From Pisolithus tinctorius (taxonomy: Eukaryota > Basidiomycota > Agaricomycetes > Boletales > Pisolithaceae), in the NCBI GenBank assembly GCA_024663395.1, contig JANFAH010000015.1, positions 992,001-1,056,000 of the forward strand: DNA of 64,000 nt, given 5' to 3'. Position numbers and translations under genes: made by a program. This document shows positions 1 to 10,491 of the stretch, piece after piece. The stretch's first letter is position 1. Every line of letters begins with the position of its first letter. A model generated the notes under the pieces. It did not search any database, was not told the origin of the DNA, and worked only from the letters and a program-made list of their open reading frames with translations.

Positions 1-249
1 TTGGAGGACATTGGAACTGGTTATTTGCCATCATCACCATTGCAGGTGCCATCAAAAAGGCATAGATACTAGAGGCATACCTAAGCTTCATCAATAAATA
101 GTTTGTGCCCAGAGAAAAGATATGTATGAGTGATCTACATTCAATGTTACCCTAAGGCACTCTGTTTTATGGTGACCTGCAATGCCTTTGGCCTCCTGCT
201 GGGTCAAGCATTATGATTGATTGAACTAACAAGAGAATGCACATAGTGC
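1..249. other. Unassigned sequence
   Basis: I see no gene, repeat or recognisable element here. It runs directly into the minisatellite at 250 and may be part of the same degraded element. Confidence 0.5.
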
Positions 250-1180
250 ATTGGAAAATCCTCAGCATTGCTGGGAAAATCCCCAGAGTGGGTGGGAGAA
301 TCCCCAGCATTGCCTGGAGAATCCCCAGGACAGAACTTGGAGAATCCCCAGTATAGCTTGGAGAATCCTCAGATTGGGTTGGAGAATGCCCAGAGCAGGT
401 TGGAGAATCCCCAGTATACCTGGGAGAATGCCCAGAGCAGGTTGGAGAATCCCCAAGACAGAACTTGGAGAATGCCCAGAGCAGGTTGAAGAATCCCAAG
501 CATTGCCTGGAGAATCCCCAGCCATGCTTGGAGAATCCCCAGGTCATAGCTTGGAGAATCCCCAGAGTCAGTTGGAGAATGTCCAGCATTGCCTGGAGAA
601 TCCCCAGAGTGGGTGGGAGAATCCCCAGCAGTGATTGGAGAATCCCCAGAGTGGGTTGGAGAATCCCCAGCATTGCCTGGAGAATCCCCAGAGTGGGTGG
701 GAGAATCCCCAGCAGTGATTGGAGAATCCCCAGAGTGGGTTGGAGAATCCCCAGCATTGCCTGGAGAATCCCCAGAGTGGGTTGGAGAATCCCCAGCATT
801 GCCTAGAGAATCCCCAGCAGTGCTTGGAGAATCCCCAGAGTGGGTTGCAGAATCCCCAGCAGTGCTTGGGTACTCCCAAGGACATAGCTTGGAGAATCCC
901 CAGAGTGGGTGGGAGAATCCCCAGCATTGCCTGGAGAATCCCCAGCAGTGCTTGGAGAATCCCCAGAGTGGGTTGCAGAATCCTCAGCAGTGCTTTGGGA
1001 ATCCCCAGGACATAGCTTGGAGAATCCCCAGAGTTGGTGGGAGAATCCCCAGCATTGCTGGGAGAGCCCCTAGAGACAGGAGTTGGCTGGGAAATTCCAA
1101 GCATTGTCTGGAGGATCTGCTGCATACCCTGTGGATCCCCAGAGTGGGTGGGAAAATTCCAATGACACCTGGACAATCTT
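250..1180. repeat. Minisatellite, 21-bp unit (about 35-40 copies)
   Basis: Tandem copies of a 21-bp unit with core GGAGAATCCCCAG followed by a variable 8-bp tail (AGTGGGTT, CATTGCCT or CAGTGCTT types). Some units are 23 bp (GACAGAACTT and TCATAGCTT tails), which shifts phase. The 21-bp period is a multiple of three, so reading frames stay open on both strands and spell a seven-residue repeat (ENPQ plus three residues). This explains the many apparent long frames here and I do not call a gene. Units become degenerate after about 1060. Copy number is an estimate from length. Confidence 0.93.
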
Positions 1181-1491
1181 TGACTTGTATGCAATGGCCA
1201 AGACTGGAGATCACTGAAGACTTGGGAAGCATGGTGAAAGTATATGTCTGCTGTGCCTGGGCAATCACCATCACCAAGTATATTCTACTCCCTCCATCAG
1301 ATGTCACCAGTCTTGCCTCAGTGGTCTATGGCCATGCTTTTTCACATATTCATATTGTATATAGTGCTCAGATCAGATTCCATGGAAATAGGTACTTGGC
1401 ATGATACACACTCCTGTCAGCAACATGGAGACTCCAAATCATTTTGATTGATCCTTCATGCTGTGATGGTGGTCTATTTGAACTGGAGGTT

Positions 1492-1775
1492 CCCTTGATC
1501 ATCTTGGAATAGGTCTGTTTGGGCTGGATGCCCTGGGAACAGGTCCATTCAGGCTGGGGAAACTCCCAGGATGCACTGGGAACAGATCTATTTAGGCTGG
1601 AGAATCCCCCAGGATGTCCAGGGAACAGGTCCATTTAGGCTGGGGAATCCCCCAGGATGCACTGGGAACAGGTCCATTTAGGCTGGGGAATCCCCCAGGA
1701 TGCACTAGGAACAGGTCCATTTAGGCTGGAGAATCCCCCAGGATACCCAGGAAATAGGTCTATTAACTCACTAGG
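1492..1775. repeat. Second tandem array, 43-bp unit (about 6.5 copies)
   Basis: Unit starts of the type GGGAACAGGTCC lie at about 1535, 1578, 1621, 1664, 1707 and 1749, a regular 43-bp spacing. Each unit contains GGGGAATCCCCCAGG, close to the core of the 21-bp array just upstream. The two arrays therefore probably share an origin. The 1181-1491 gap holds decayed flank with no gene I can support. Confidence 0.9.
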
Positions 1776-1795
1776 GAAAGCCCCATTTGGACCCC

Positions 1796-2370
1796 AGGCA
1801 CTCTGTTATAGATGTAATAATCCTAGAGAAAGTCCATGTCTCACACCTTGCTCTGGAGAATCTCCAGGGCCTGGTGAATCTCCAGCAGTTGCTGGGAATA
1901 CCCAGGTGGTCAACACCTATTAGGTGGATACATCTAAAAGAATATATGAACCTAATAGGTCCCCTGGGTGGGGTGACTGAAGTGCAACTGTTGCAGAAGA
2001 GGATAACAGAGCTCTTCACCTATTTGTGGCACATGCACACCCTGAGACCAGTGCATTGGAGTGGGTAGTCGACTCTGGTGCCTCAGCACACATGTGCTGC
2101 CAACACTTGTGGTTTGCAACATTCAGCAAACTGTCACCCTCGCAGGCAGTGATTGCCAGCGATGGCAGAACCATACAAGCTATTGGGAAAGGGAGAATCA
2201 AAGTCTCCATGCATCTCAAGGATGGCCGCACAAGTGGAATGATCCTCTGAGACATCTACTATGTTCCAGACCTGGACACAAACCTCATGTCAGTGCCCAC
2301 ACTAGCCTCAAAGGGACTTCTAGTCACCTTTGGAGAGCAGGGGTGTAGGGTGCACATCAACAGCAAGGTT
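1796..2370 (+). pseudogene. Copia gag tail and aspartic protease, degenerate
   Basis: From about 2026 the frame reads a Copia-type retropepsin with the catalytic motif WVVDSGASAHMC (residues 16-27 of the 2026 frame). The protease would process the Gag-Pol polyprotein inside virus-like particles. The frame is open from 2026 to a TGA at 2248-2250; related sequence continues in another frame to about 2348. Upstream (1796-2025) is a poorly conserved stretch interrupted by TAG and TGA that may be the end of gag, but I cannot identify a zinc knuckle. Confidence 0.75.
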
Positions 2371-2463
2371 GTAGCTCTGGCTACTAAATGAAAGTCCCTC
2401 TACATACTTGAAGCAAGTGTCATATCTGGCAGCCATTCTGCATACATTGTCAATACACCTGAC

Positions 2464-2901
2464 ATGCTGAACCCAAATGAACCTTTCACCACTCTCACCT
2501 CACACACAACAACATCTAAGGCTACACTAACCACCTGGCATCATCAACTCAGACATGTGAACATCAGAAACATCCTAAGACTATCTGAGAGTGGCATGGT
2601 GTCTGGGATGGAGCTGACAGGGCCAAAGGAGCACAACACAACTTTGTGCAAGGCCTGCCATGATGGCAAACAACATTGGGAACCTATTCTATCAAAGTCA
2701 GCTGTAGAAAGTCCAAGTGTACTGCACAGGACTTACACAGATGTGTGCAGACCTATGGAGACTGCAGGATGATCTGGCCATTGGTACTTTGTAACATTCA
2801 TTGATGGACACTTGCACCACCTGGTGGTTAAGTTAATCAAGATGAAGGACAAAGTCTTTGGACTAACCAAGGAATACTTTGCTAGAGCTGAAGTGGAGAC
2901 C
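2464..2901 (+). pseudogene. Copia GAG-pre-integrase and start of integrase
   Basis: The segment has the H-H-C-C zinc-binding pattern of the Copia pre-integrase domain: WHHQLRH near the start and CKACHDGK about 45 residues later. The integrase core follows, with a typical WYFVTFIDGH block. A TGA at about 2770 interrupts it. The frame is cut at 2901 by solo LTR P1 and resumes at 3733. Confidence 0.85.
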
Positions 2902-3732
2902 TGTTAAGTACAGGTTTACCCTCAGGTGACTGGGCTTCAAGACTGGGTGACAGGGGCCAAGTCCAGTTGGACCAGAGTTGAGGCCAGAGGTCAGGGGCTA
3001 AGTCCAGAGGACCAGACTTAAGGCCAGGAGCACAAGAACAAGACTGGTAGCATGGGAAACCAGCTGGTCTTGGGGTGTTCACAGGGGGAAGCTGGTCTGG
3101 GGTTGGATCTACCTCCCTTGGTCTCAGCTTACATGCTGTACCCTTATGCAAGCTGGGGAGAGGTCCAGGACAGGGGCCAGGGATAGCTTAAGGCTCGGCC
3201 TTAGCTATGGAGTAGACTCAGGGTGTAGTATGGAGTTGAGGGTAATACTAAATTGATATTCTGACTGAGGTGCTACAAAGTATGTACAGGGATTAAATAC
3301 ATGAGGCCAGTCCAGGGTAACAAACATAAAGCTGGACTCATTAATAAGCTATTAGTGAGATGATTAGCAAGATGAGGACAGCCACAGTGGCTGTGCCAAG
3401 ACTAATAGCCAAAGTCCAGGTGACTGGCATACTGGAGTCAGACAAAAGGACTAGACTAAATATAGTGCAAACATGGGAAAACAGACTGGAGTTATGTCTG
3501 GGTGACCTGGACATGGACCTGGGAGGACCAGGGTGGAGCAGCACAAGGCCAGGAGGCCAGAGTGGACTGGAGATAGGGGTAAAACACCAGACTTGAGTTA
3601 TTTAGGCCAGAGTTGGGTTATCTAGGACTGGAGTTGGGTTTTCTAGGCCAGACTAGGACCAGACTTGACCGGAGTTAGGGGCTAGGGGTCCAGACTGGAC
3701 TGGGATTGAGTCCGAGAGTCATGGATATGACA
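2902..3732 (-). mobile_element. Solo LTR P1 (family P)
   Basis: One of four copies of an approximately 0.83-0.91 kb LTR. On the minus strand it starts TGTCATATCCATGAC and ends in a TTAACA variant of the usual ACTTGACA. It lies inside the Copia integrase, whose frame continues on both sides. Other copies: 8795-9697, 17149-18057 and 35645-42410. P resembles family Y and the G4 LTR in its start, in a conserved block near the R region and in its ACTTGACA end, which sets the orientation. No clean target duplication is seen at this copy. Confidence 0.85.
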
Positions 3733-4001
3733 GTCTGGACATCACCCTAACTATCTTCAAAGCGATGGTGGTGGGGAGTATAGCTCGAACAAATTTGAAG
3801 CCCATCTGAAGTCAAAAGGCATACATCATGAGAAGACAAACACCTACACACCACAGGAAAATGGCATAGCAGAACAGATGAACTGAACACTCATTGAGTC
3901 CGCACGAGCTATGCTCAGCGACACCAGTCTACCCAACAAATATTGGGGGGATGCCATACTGCATGCAGCACACATAATAAATAGACCACCAACTAAAGTG
4001 C
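3733..4001 (+). pseudogene. Copia integrase catalytic core, continued
   Basis: Starting in the second frame, it reads YLQSDGGGEY, with the second catalytic Asp, then YTPQENGIAEQ, with the catalytic Glu, of the DDE integrase. It is separated from the first half by P1 and interrupted again at 4002 by S1. One stop is visible after the Glu motif (TGA at 3885-3887). The integrase would insert the element cDNA into the genome. Confidence 0.85.
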
Positions 4002-4355
4002 TGTAGGAAAATTAGATTTAAATGGGAGAGGTTGAGAGAACGATGAGATCTGAGGGGAGAGAGTAGGCCAAAAGGGGGCTTCTATAGCCTAGAACTGGAT
4101 CCTGGTAGTTGTCTGAAGGCTTCTATGGCTGTCTTGGTGCAGGGAACAACCTGCTCGAGCTCATCTCTTGTCTTAGGGTAACTTGTCTATTCTTTTCTAA
4201 AGGAAAAAACCATACACAAGTAGCACTACTGCTGACTAAGCAACCAAAAATGTGAAATCTAAGTGCAACTCATAGAAAAAAGTATCTAGAATGAAAATGA
4301 AGTAAAACAAGCAAAATAAGGCAATTCCCCTGGTAGGGAAATTGCATTCCCTACA
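4002..4355 (-). mobile_element. Small LTR-like element S1 (solo LTR candidate)
   Basis: A 354-bp element beginning TGTAGGGAATG and ending TTTTCCTACA on the minus strand, that is TG...CA ends. Its first 25 bases form a short hairpin (GTAGGGAA against TTTCCCTAC). A homologous copy, S2, is at 15777-16120. S1 splits the Copia integrase. I see no coding sequence, and the flanks do not give a clean direct duplication. Confidence 0.7.
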
Positions 4356-4766
4356 GCACTCAAGCAAAGCATAACCCCCTATGAGGTGTACACTGGAAAC
4401 AAGCCATCAGTCACCCATCTTCGAATTTTTGCATGCATGGCACATGTCCACATTCTGGAGCAGAAGTGTCAAAAGCTAGATGTTAAGTCCCTTGAGTGTG
4501 CACTCTTAGGATACTCAGAAAATAAAAAGGCATACCTGTGTGTACATCGGTCCACCAGGCAAATTGTCAAAATGCACAATGCTGTCTTCAATGAAGGGGA
4601 CAGCACAGACATGTCTTGAGTCCAGATAGACATGGTAACTAGGGAAACAAGGCATGTAATGCCTGCAGTTCATGCACAAGGGATGCAAAGGGAGATTGAC
4701 TTACCAGAGAGCAAAATGACCTCAGATGAACCTGGAAACAAGTCAGATGGTGGAGATGGTGAAGGA
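4356..4766 (+). pseudogene. Copia integrase C-terminal part
   Basis: Continues the Copia polyprotein after S1 with the typical TPYEVYTGNKPSVTHLRIF block and the GYSENKKAYLCV motif that mark the end of Copia integrases. A TGA ends the long frame at about 4619. The low-complexity linker toward RT runs to 4766, where the first inverted arm begins. Confidence 0.85.
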
Positions 4767-5004
4767 TGTTGGAACATAAAGTGCCCCTGTGGTACTTGAC
4801 CACTGTGCGATGTTTTGGCTGCTTACATAAGCTGAAATAGCGCACATACTTGTAGTATTTCCTACTAGTATTCCCTCAGTAGTTTGTTCACTACTGAGGG
4901 TAAGTTCAGTCATATTACAAGTATTCTACTATACTGACATCCTGTAGTAGCCTACAGGTATATCTAATACATCAGTAGTTTGTTCACTACTGAGGTAGCC
5001 TACA
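4767..5004 (+). repeat. LTR-like arm 1 of an inverted pair (238 bp)
   Basis: Starts TGTTGGAACATAAAG and ends GTAGCCTACA (TG...CA). The first 25 bases resemble the start of the Copia 3' LTR at 7302, and a GCTTACATAA block is shared further in. Its near-perfect inverted copy is 5501-5738. A palindrome (CAGTAGTTTGTTCACTACTG) lies within the arm. Confidence 0.85.
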
Positions 5005-5500
5005 GCATCCTTCAATAAAGGACACACTTGGGGCAGTCAAAATGATGAGATGGTGATCAATGATGGCTCACAGATCGCTGACGATCACGGCCACTCAACA
5101 CTTGAGCCTAAAACCCATATTAAAACAGAGAAAAACATTAGTGGGTTGAGCCATGAGCAGAATGATGAAGTATGGACCTCAGAACATCGATGCCAAGCAC
5201 TGTCTGTGGCCATTCATCGCTCTGGTGCAATGCCTGGGCCTCCTGGTCCTTATCTGATCCCTATCCCCCCTCTGGGACTTCAAAGGTCATCCTGAGCCAG
5301 AAACACACCTATTTGAGATGACAATCAATGCTATTTCATCAATGCATATCAAAAACATAGCTTACTGTCTGTGGAGGATGCAGGGGCAGAGGGTGAGGGT
5401 GCTGAGACAGGGGCAAGCATGTGAGAAGGTGTGGCAATGGTGAGGCAGAGTGGTGACGACCCAGAAAGGGAAGAAGTTACCACATACCTGTAGAAAGATC
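5005..5500. other. Spacer between inverted LTR-like arms
   Basis: A 496-bp spacer without a recognisable domain. The longest open stretch is about 80 codons at 5050-5295 and has no family resemblance. It may be filler DNA or part of the element defined by the two arms. Confidence 0.4.
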
Positions 5501-5738
5501 TGTAGGCTACCTCAGTAGTGAACAAACCACTGATGTATTAGATATACCTGTAGGCTACTACAGGATGTCAGTATAGTAGAGTACTTGTAATATGACTGAA
5601 CTTACCCTCAGTAGTGAACAAACTACTGAGGGAATACTAGTAGGAAATACTACAAGTATGTGCGCTATTTCAGCTTATGTAAGCAGCCAAAACATCGCAC
5701 AGTGGTCAAGTACCACAGGGGCACTTTATGTTCCAACA
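5501..5738 (-). repeat. LTR-like arm 2, inverted copy (238 bp)
   Basis: Reverse complement of 4767-5004 with few differences and exactly the same length. The Copia polyprotein reads on both sides of the pair (linker to 4766, RT from 5739), so the whole 972-bp block was inserted into or rearranged within the Copia element. Confidence 0.85.
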
Positions 5739-7278
5739 ATACCAAACAAGCACAATCTGCAACAACGAGCCTACAATGTTTGCAGAGGCAATGCATCATG
5801 CTGATGATGACTGCTGGTATGCAGCAATGGCCAATGAATTAGCAACATTTCATGCTATAGGATTATATGAGGAGGTACCATGCCCACCTGACAGAAAGAT
5901 TATAGATTTGAAGTGGGTCTACAAGATAAAGTGAGGCCCTACAGGTGACATTGATAAGTACAAAGCCTGACTTGTCACAAAGGGATTCACACAAGTCCAT
6001 GGAATTGATTATACAGAGACATTTGTGCCTGTAGCTAAGTTCTCTACCATCAGAACCCTACTTGCCCTCGCTGCTAAGTTCGATCTGGAGATCCACCAGA
6101 TGGATGTAAAGTCCACCTTTCTAAATGGCAAACTCAAGGAGGAAATATACCTCCATCCTCCTCCTGGCTTCCAAGACTCAAGTGGCATCATTTGGCACCT
6201 CTATTGCATGCTCTACAGACTAAAACAGGTTCTGAAAGCTTGGTACAATTGACTATGAGAAGTCTTTGAATCTCTCAGATTCATGCACAGTGATGCTGAC
6301 CACAGTCTTTTCTACAAAGACAAAAATGGCATTTTAATTATAGTTGCTGTCTACATCGACGACAAACTGATCCTCTCAAAGAGCTGTGAGGCCATTGACC
6401 ACCTCAAAGTCCAATTATCAGCTGAGTATGACCTCTCCAACTTAGGTGAGGCTTGGTGGATCCATGACAAGGGAACCATAGAATTGTCTCAGCATCACTA
6501 TATAGAGCTCATTCTCGAGCATATGGGCATGCAGGATGGCTGTGCAGTGTCCATGCCCATCGAGCAGAACTTAAAATTAGAGAAACTCAATGCTCCTGCC
6601 TATGACCTACATGCATATCAAAGTGCTCTTGGAGCATTGATGTACACTATGCTGGCTACCCAGCCAGATCTCACATTTGCTGTGGGCATGCTTAGCAGGC
6701 ATGCGGCTACCCCTGGTGACCAACACTGGACTGCACTCAAACGAGTTTACAGATACCTTCGAAAAACTGTTGATGTGTGTTTACAGTACACAAGAGACTC
6801 TGCAAGTTCTCTTGTAGGCTATGCTGATGCTGACTGGGCTGCAGATGTAAATGACCACTGTTCTGTAACTGGCTACATCTTTACTCTGTCTGGTGGAGCA
6901 GTTAGCTGGTCATCCAAGAAACAGACCTCTGTTGCTTTGTCTAGCATGGAAGCTGAGTACATGGCAGTCTTGGCAGCTGCAAAAGAGATACTTTGGCTAT
7001 GAATGCTACTATGTGAACTAGATATGGATACAACCATGCAGCCCACTTGCCTCCTAGTCACAAATCAGTCTGCAATAGCCCTGACGAGCAATGCAGTGTT
7101 CCATGACCACACGAAACACATAGCTATTTGTCATCATTTTATCTGGGAGAAGGTTGAAGATGGAGAAGTGGACATCAAGTACATCTCTACGAATGAGCAG
7201 GTCACCGATGTTCTCACCAAGGGACTGTCATGCAAGAAGCATGAACACTTTTCTCTTGGTATGGGAATTATTTTCTAA
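5739..7278 (+). pseudogene. Copia reverse transcriptase and RNase H
   Basis: RT begins around 5780 (EPTMFAEAMHHADDD) and includes DYTETFVPVAKFSTIR and QMDVKSTFLNGKL. The catalytic box YIDDKLIL (6352-6375) has both Asp residues. RNase H follows with GYADADWAAD and SSMEAEYMA (6820-6966), then the C-terminal TKHIAICHHFI and VTDVLTKGLS blocks to 7278. In-frame stops lie at 5932-5934, 6250-6252 and 7000-7002 and there is no single open frame. This enzyme would copy the element RNA into cDNA in virus-like particles. Confidence 0.92.
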
Positions 7279-7290
7279 AGACTTGCTACA

Positions 7291-7301
7291 CTGAGGGGGT
7301 G
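7291..7301 (+). promoter_or_regulatory. Polypurine tract of the Copia element
   Basis: CTGAGGGGGTG directly precedes the 3' LTR start TGTTGG. This is the usual Copia site for plus-strand cDNA priming. Confidence 0.75.
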
Positions 7302-7590
7302 TGTTGGAACATGTGTCCCCTGTGTTTATTTGCTTACAGCATACAAGCTTACATAATAATTCTTCGCACTTAGGCAGTTAGTTTTTCCTCATGCACCTCA
7401 GTCTTCTTACCACAGAAGCCTGAGGTATGTTTACTATATTAACCCTACAGCTACCTTACTGATATACTACCATAGACCTTCTTTATAGGTTAGCTTGTTA
7501 ATATTTTAGCCTTCTTACCACAGAAGCCTGAGACCTTCTTTATAGTCTTAATTTTGGCCTCCTCTTAAGAGTTAGAACCCAGGGTTAGCA
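7302..7590 (+). mobile_element. Copia 3' LTR
   Basis: Begins TGTTGGAACATGTGTCC right after the polypurine tract and probably ends at GGGTTAGCA near 7590, where homology to fatty acid synthase starts soon after. An internal block (CTTCTTACCACAGAAGCCTGAG) occurs twice, near 7400 and 7510. The exact right edge is an estimate. Confidence 0.7.
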
Positions 7591-7599
7591 TGACGACCT

Positions 7600-8414
7600 A
7601 GATAACTTAGCTTGCCAGTCATGGATCAATTCAATTTCCTGGTTGAACACCTTGGGATCATACCCACAGAATAATTCAGGGAATCTACATTTCAAGTTCA
7701 ACAGTAGATCACAGGGAAAGGAGAGATATGCACTGATTAGATAGATACTGGTGTGACTGAGAATCTCCTTCTCATACTGGCTTCTAACATCCTTGTCATC
7801 CACAGGCTCTCCTGTCTTGGCATCTACCCAACCAACATGTAGAGTACTGTCTTTGAGGTGGCTGTGAAAGTGCTTAATAGAGCCCATGATCCATGCCATG
7901 TCGATGCAACCTTCAATAGTAAATTCTCCATGAGCTTCCATCTCCCACTGAGTCTGTGAACTATGCCATGGGCCAACTTCAGTGAACCCAGTCATGATGA
8001 TGACTTCTTCCGAGTCAATGATACCATTTGATTTGCTGAGTTCCTTGAAGGTAGAAGCAGGTTTGAGAGTAGGGAGATCAAACTTGAAGTTAGCATGAGG
8101 TATGACATTGACATTCTGGAGTGCACATTCCCCCTCAGCACCATTGATAACCTTGAAGTCAAGTGCATTGTCATGAGCAATGGCACAGGAAAGTTCACTC
8201 TTCTTCTTCAGGTCCATCCAAATGCAAGAAGTGATGTCAGTGAGGTCTGGGAGATGATCTATTCTGCCATTCAGATCTGCCCAGATGGGTGCCACTTGTG
8301 TGATGCTAAAGAGCAGTGGGTACATCAAACTGAGGATGTTGAATGCCATCTTTTTCATTGAGAACGTGTGCACACCATAAGCTTCAACTTCCCAAGCAAC
8401 TATATTGGTGGCAT
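7600..8414 (-). pseudogene. FAS2: Fatty acid synthase subunit alpha (FAS2), fragment
   Basis: The minus-strand frame matches the stretch of fungal type I fatty acid synthase alpha between the ketoreductase and ketosynthase domains. Landmarks: VEAYGVHTFSMKKMAFN near the start, IWADLNGRIDHLPDL, WEMEAHGEFTIEGCIDMAWIM, GWVDAKTGEPVDDKDVR and GYDPKVFNQEIELIHD near the end. A block of about 20 non-matching residues before PELF is probably a retained intron. Several expected Arg codons read Gln, His, Cys or Trp, as CpG decay would produce. The fragment has no N-terminus, is bounded by the Copia LTR (left) and X1 (right), and ends in TAA at the LTR edge. Intact FAS2 is about 1,900 residues; this covers roughly 260. 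Confidence 0.9.
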
Positions 8415-8794
8415 TGTGAGTCAAAGTGTGGTTCAGTGGTGAAAACCAACCAAAACCAACACAAAAGACAATAAGAGCAAGTGGTGGTGTGCCTATGTGG
8501 TACCTAGATGGTAGAACCTCTTATTTGGGAAGGTTGTTGCTAGCTACAACACTCAAAGACAAGTGCTGAGGGTTGGGGGTGCTCCTGATGAAGAAGGAGC
8601 AGGAATGTGAGAGATTGTGATGGGGTAGACTGCTGTCAGCCTACAGAAGGATGGATGATGACTTAATTCAATGCTCTGAGCTGCACTGAGCTCAGGGAGG
8701 ACTTGGAGCAAAGTATATTAATGATAGACGAGGATAAGTGAAGTAGACAATAGTTAGACCCTTAATAAAGTCTCAACTATCGAAGCTGCTGAAT

Positions 8795-9697
8795 TGTCAT
8801 ATCCATGACTCTTGGACTCGGTCCCAGTCCAGTCCTGACCCCTAGCCCCTATCTCTGGTCAAGCCTGGTCCTAGTCTGACCTGGCAAACCCAACTCCAGT
8901 CCTAGAAAACCCAACCCTGGCCTGGATAACTCAAGTCCGCTCTTTTACCCCTATCTCCGGTCCATTCTGGCCTTCCGGCATTGCACTGCTCCACCCCGGT
9001 CCTCCCAGGTCCATGTCTGGGTCACCTGGACATAACTCCAGTCTGTTTTCCTTTGTTTGTACTATATTTAGTCTTGTCCTTTTGTCTGACTCTGCTTACT
9101 ATACAAATCCTGTGTCTGACCCCAGTATGCCAGTCACCCAGACTTTGGCTATTAGCCTCAGCACAGCCACTGTGGCTATCCACTCTCTTGCTAATCTTCT
9201 TGCTAATAGCTTATTAACAAGTCCAGCTCTATGTTTGTTATCCCAGACTGGCCTTGTGTATTTAACCCCTGTACATACTTCATAGCACCCCAGTCAGAAT
9301 ATCATCTAAGTATTACCCTCAACTCCTGTACTACACTCTGAGCCTACTCCATAGCTAAGGCCGAGCCTTAAGCTATCCCCGGCCCCTGTCCCAGACCTCT
9401 CCCCAGCTTGCATAAGGGTACAGCACATAAGCTGAGACCAAGGGAGGTAGATCCAACCCTGGACTGGCTTCCCCCTGTGCACACTCCAACACCAGTCGGT
9501 TTCCCATGCTACCAGTCTTGTTCCCGTGCTCCTGGACTTAAGTCTGGTCCTCTGGACTTAGCCCCTAACCTCCAGCCTCAACTCCAGTCCAACCGGACTT
9601 GGCCCCTGTCTCCCAGCCTTGACTTTGGCCACTCAGACTTAGTCCCTGTCACCCAGTCTTGAAGCCTGGTCACCTGAGGGTAAACCCATACTTGACA
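8795..9697 (+). mobile_element. Solo LTR P2 (family P)
   Basis: Plus orientation: starts TGTCATATCCATGACTC and ends CATACTTGACA. A TATA-like GTATTTAA is near 9260, followed by an R/U5 block ending in ACTTGACA. It sits in X1 but the flanks (TGAAT and ACATC) are not a duplication, because about 450 bp of X1 are missing at this point. Confidence 0.85.
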
Positions 9698-9969
9698 ACA
9701 TCCAAAAGTGGACAGGGTGAGTCAGATGTCAACAGGGGTCAAGCTTTGGGGGTCTGTGGGGTGACAGGAGCATAGGGGATCACAACTTTCCCCCCCTAAC
9801 TGTCCTCCCAGTGAAGCAAATAAAAACTTCATGAATGAGGCTCTGTTGGAAGAGAGGATGAAGGGGGAGTGTCTTCTGCTGTATCTTGCAATAAGGAGGC
9901 AAGATGTGCATCATACTCATCATGGATGTGATCAGGGAGAGTGGAGAACAGTAGATTCTACTGTAGCTG

Positions 9970-10491
9970 TCACAATTTTGGAAGAATGATGGAGGAGACT
10001 GGTAAGAAGACGTTGCAAGGAGCAGGGAGGAAGGATCCATATGCTTCTTGGACTGGAGAGACTGAAACAACCACATAAGACCTTTCTAAGTGAATGACAG
10101 ACCTGAGGCAACCAAAGAATGTCCTCCTAGAGGTCATACTGACAAAAAGAATGTGCAGTCCAAGCTGGATGGGCTGAGAGGGGGCAGATGAGGATGGGAT
10201 GTACCAGGACACTTCAGGATGGAAGCTGGTAGGAACTCCTGGTAGATATACATAGCCATGGTCCCTAGCAAAGGGGACAAGTGAAATTATTGACATGGAG
10301 GTGGCCATATCAGAAGAATTAGTGAAATGAGCATCTTTTGGAGGGAGTGCTGTAGAAACATGTGGAGTGCACAAATCCTTTCCAATTTTGGAAGGTAGGA
10401 TCACATGGCTGAGCACTATAAGCAAGTGTGGGAATGGTGTTGGTATCTGCAGAATTGGTGGAGATACATCAAAAACTGGAATGTCGTACAT
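9970..10491 (-). pseudogene. X-element ORF (X1 copy), stop at codon 174
   Basis: A 173-codon frame near-identical to that in X3 and homologous to the 222-codon frame of X7. It reads the common blocks ILPSKIGKDLC, YVYLPGVPTSF, SMTSRRTFFGCLRS and EAYGSFLPAPC. It stops at TGA where X7 has an Arg codon, a CGA to TGA change. After the stop the same frame continues toward 9800 with the acidic tail. I recognise no domain. Confidence 0.6.

Larger units (their letters stand above)
1790..7590 (+). mobile_element. Ty1/Copia retrotransposon, broken, 5' LTR not found
   Basis: Domains run in Copia order on the plus strand: protease, GAG-pre-integrase, integrase, reverse transcriptase, RNase H, then a polypurine tract and a 3' LTR. 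Integrase before RT is diagnostic for Copia against Gypsy. The element is cut by solo LTR P1 (2902-3732), the small LTR-like element S1 (4002-4355) and an inverted LTR-like pair (4767-5738). Stops and frameshifts occur throughout. I find no 5' LTR or recognisable gag; upstream are the tandem arrays. Confidence 0.9.

Noticed and set aside
167..1404. Many overlapping long frames on both strands encoding seven-residue repeats
   Set aside because: They arise because the 21-bp repeat period keeps all frames open. The same DNA gives repeats in several frames and there is no start context or domain.
4767..5738. A DNA transposon with long terminal inverted repeats
   Set aside because: The arms have TG...CA ends and resemble the Copia LTR, no direct duplication flanks the unit and the spacer has no transposase. 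An inverted LTR pair is simpler.
8981..9662. Short open frames in P LTRs (also 17184-17895, 35680-36336)
   Set aside because: They are not conserved in frame between the four P copies and have no domain.
9780..10076. A second conserved frame overlapping the X ORF (also 23974-24270 and 62348-62695)
   Set aside because: It overlaps the X protein in another phase and has odd, Met/Cys/Leu-biased composition. It is more likely a shadow held open by the main frame.
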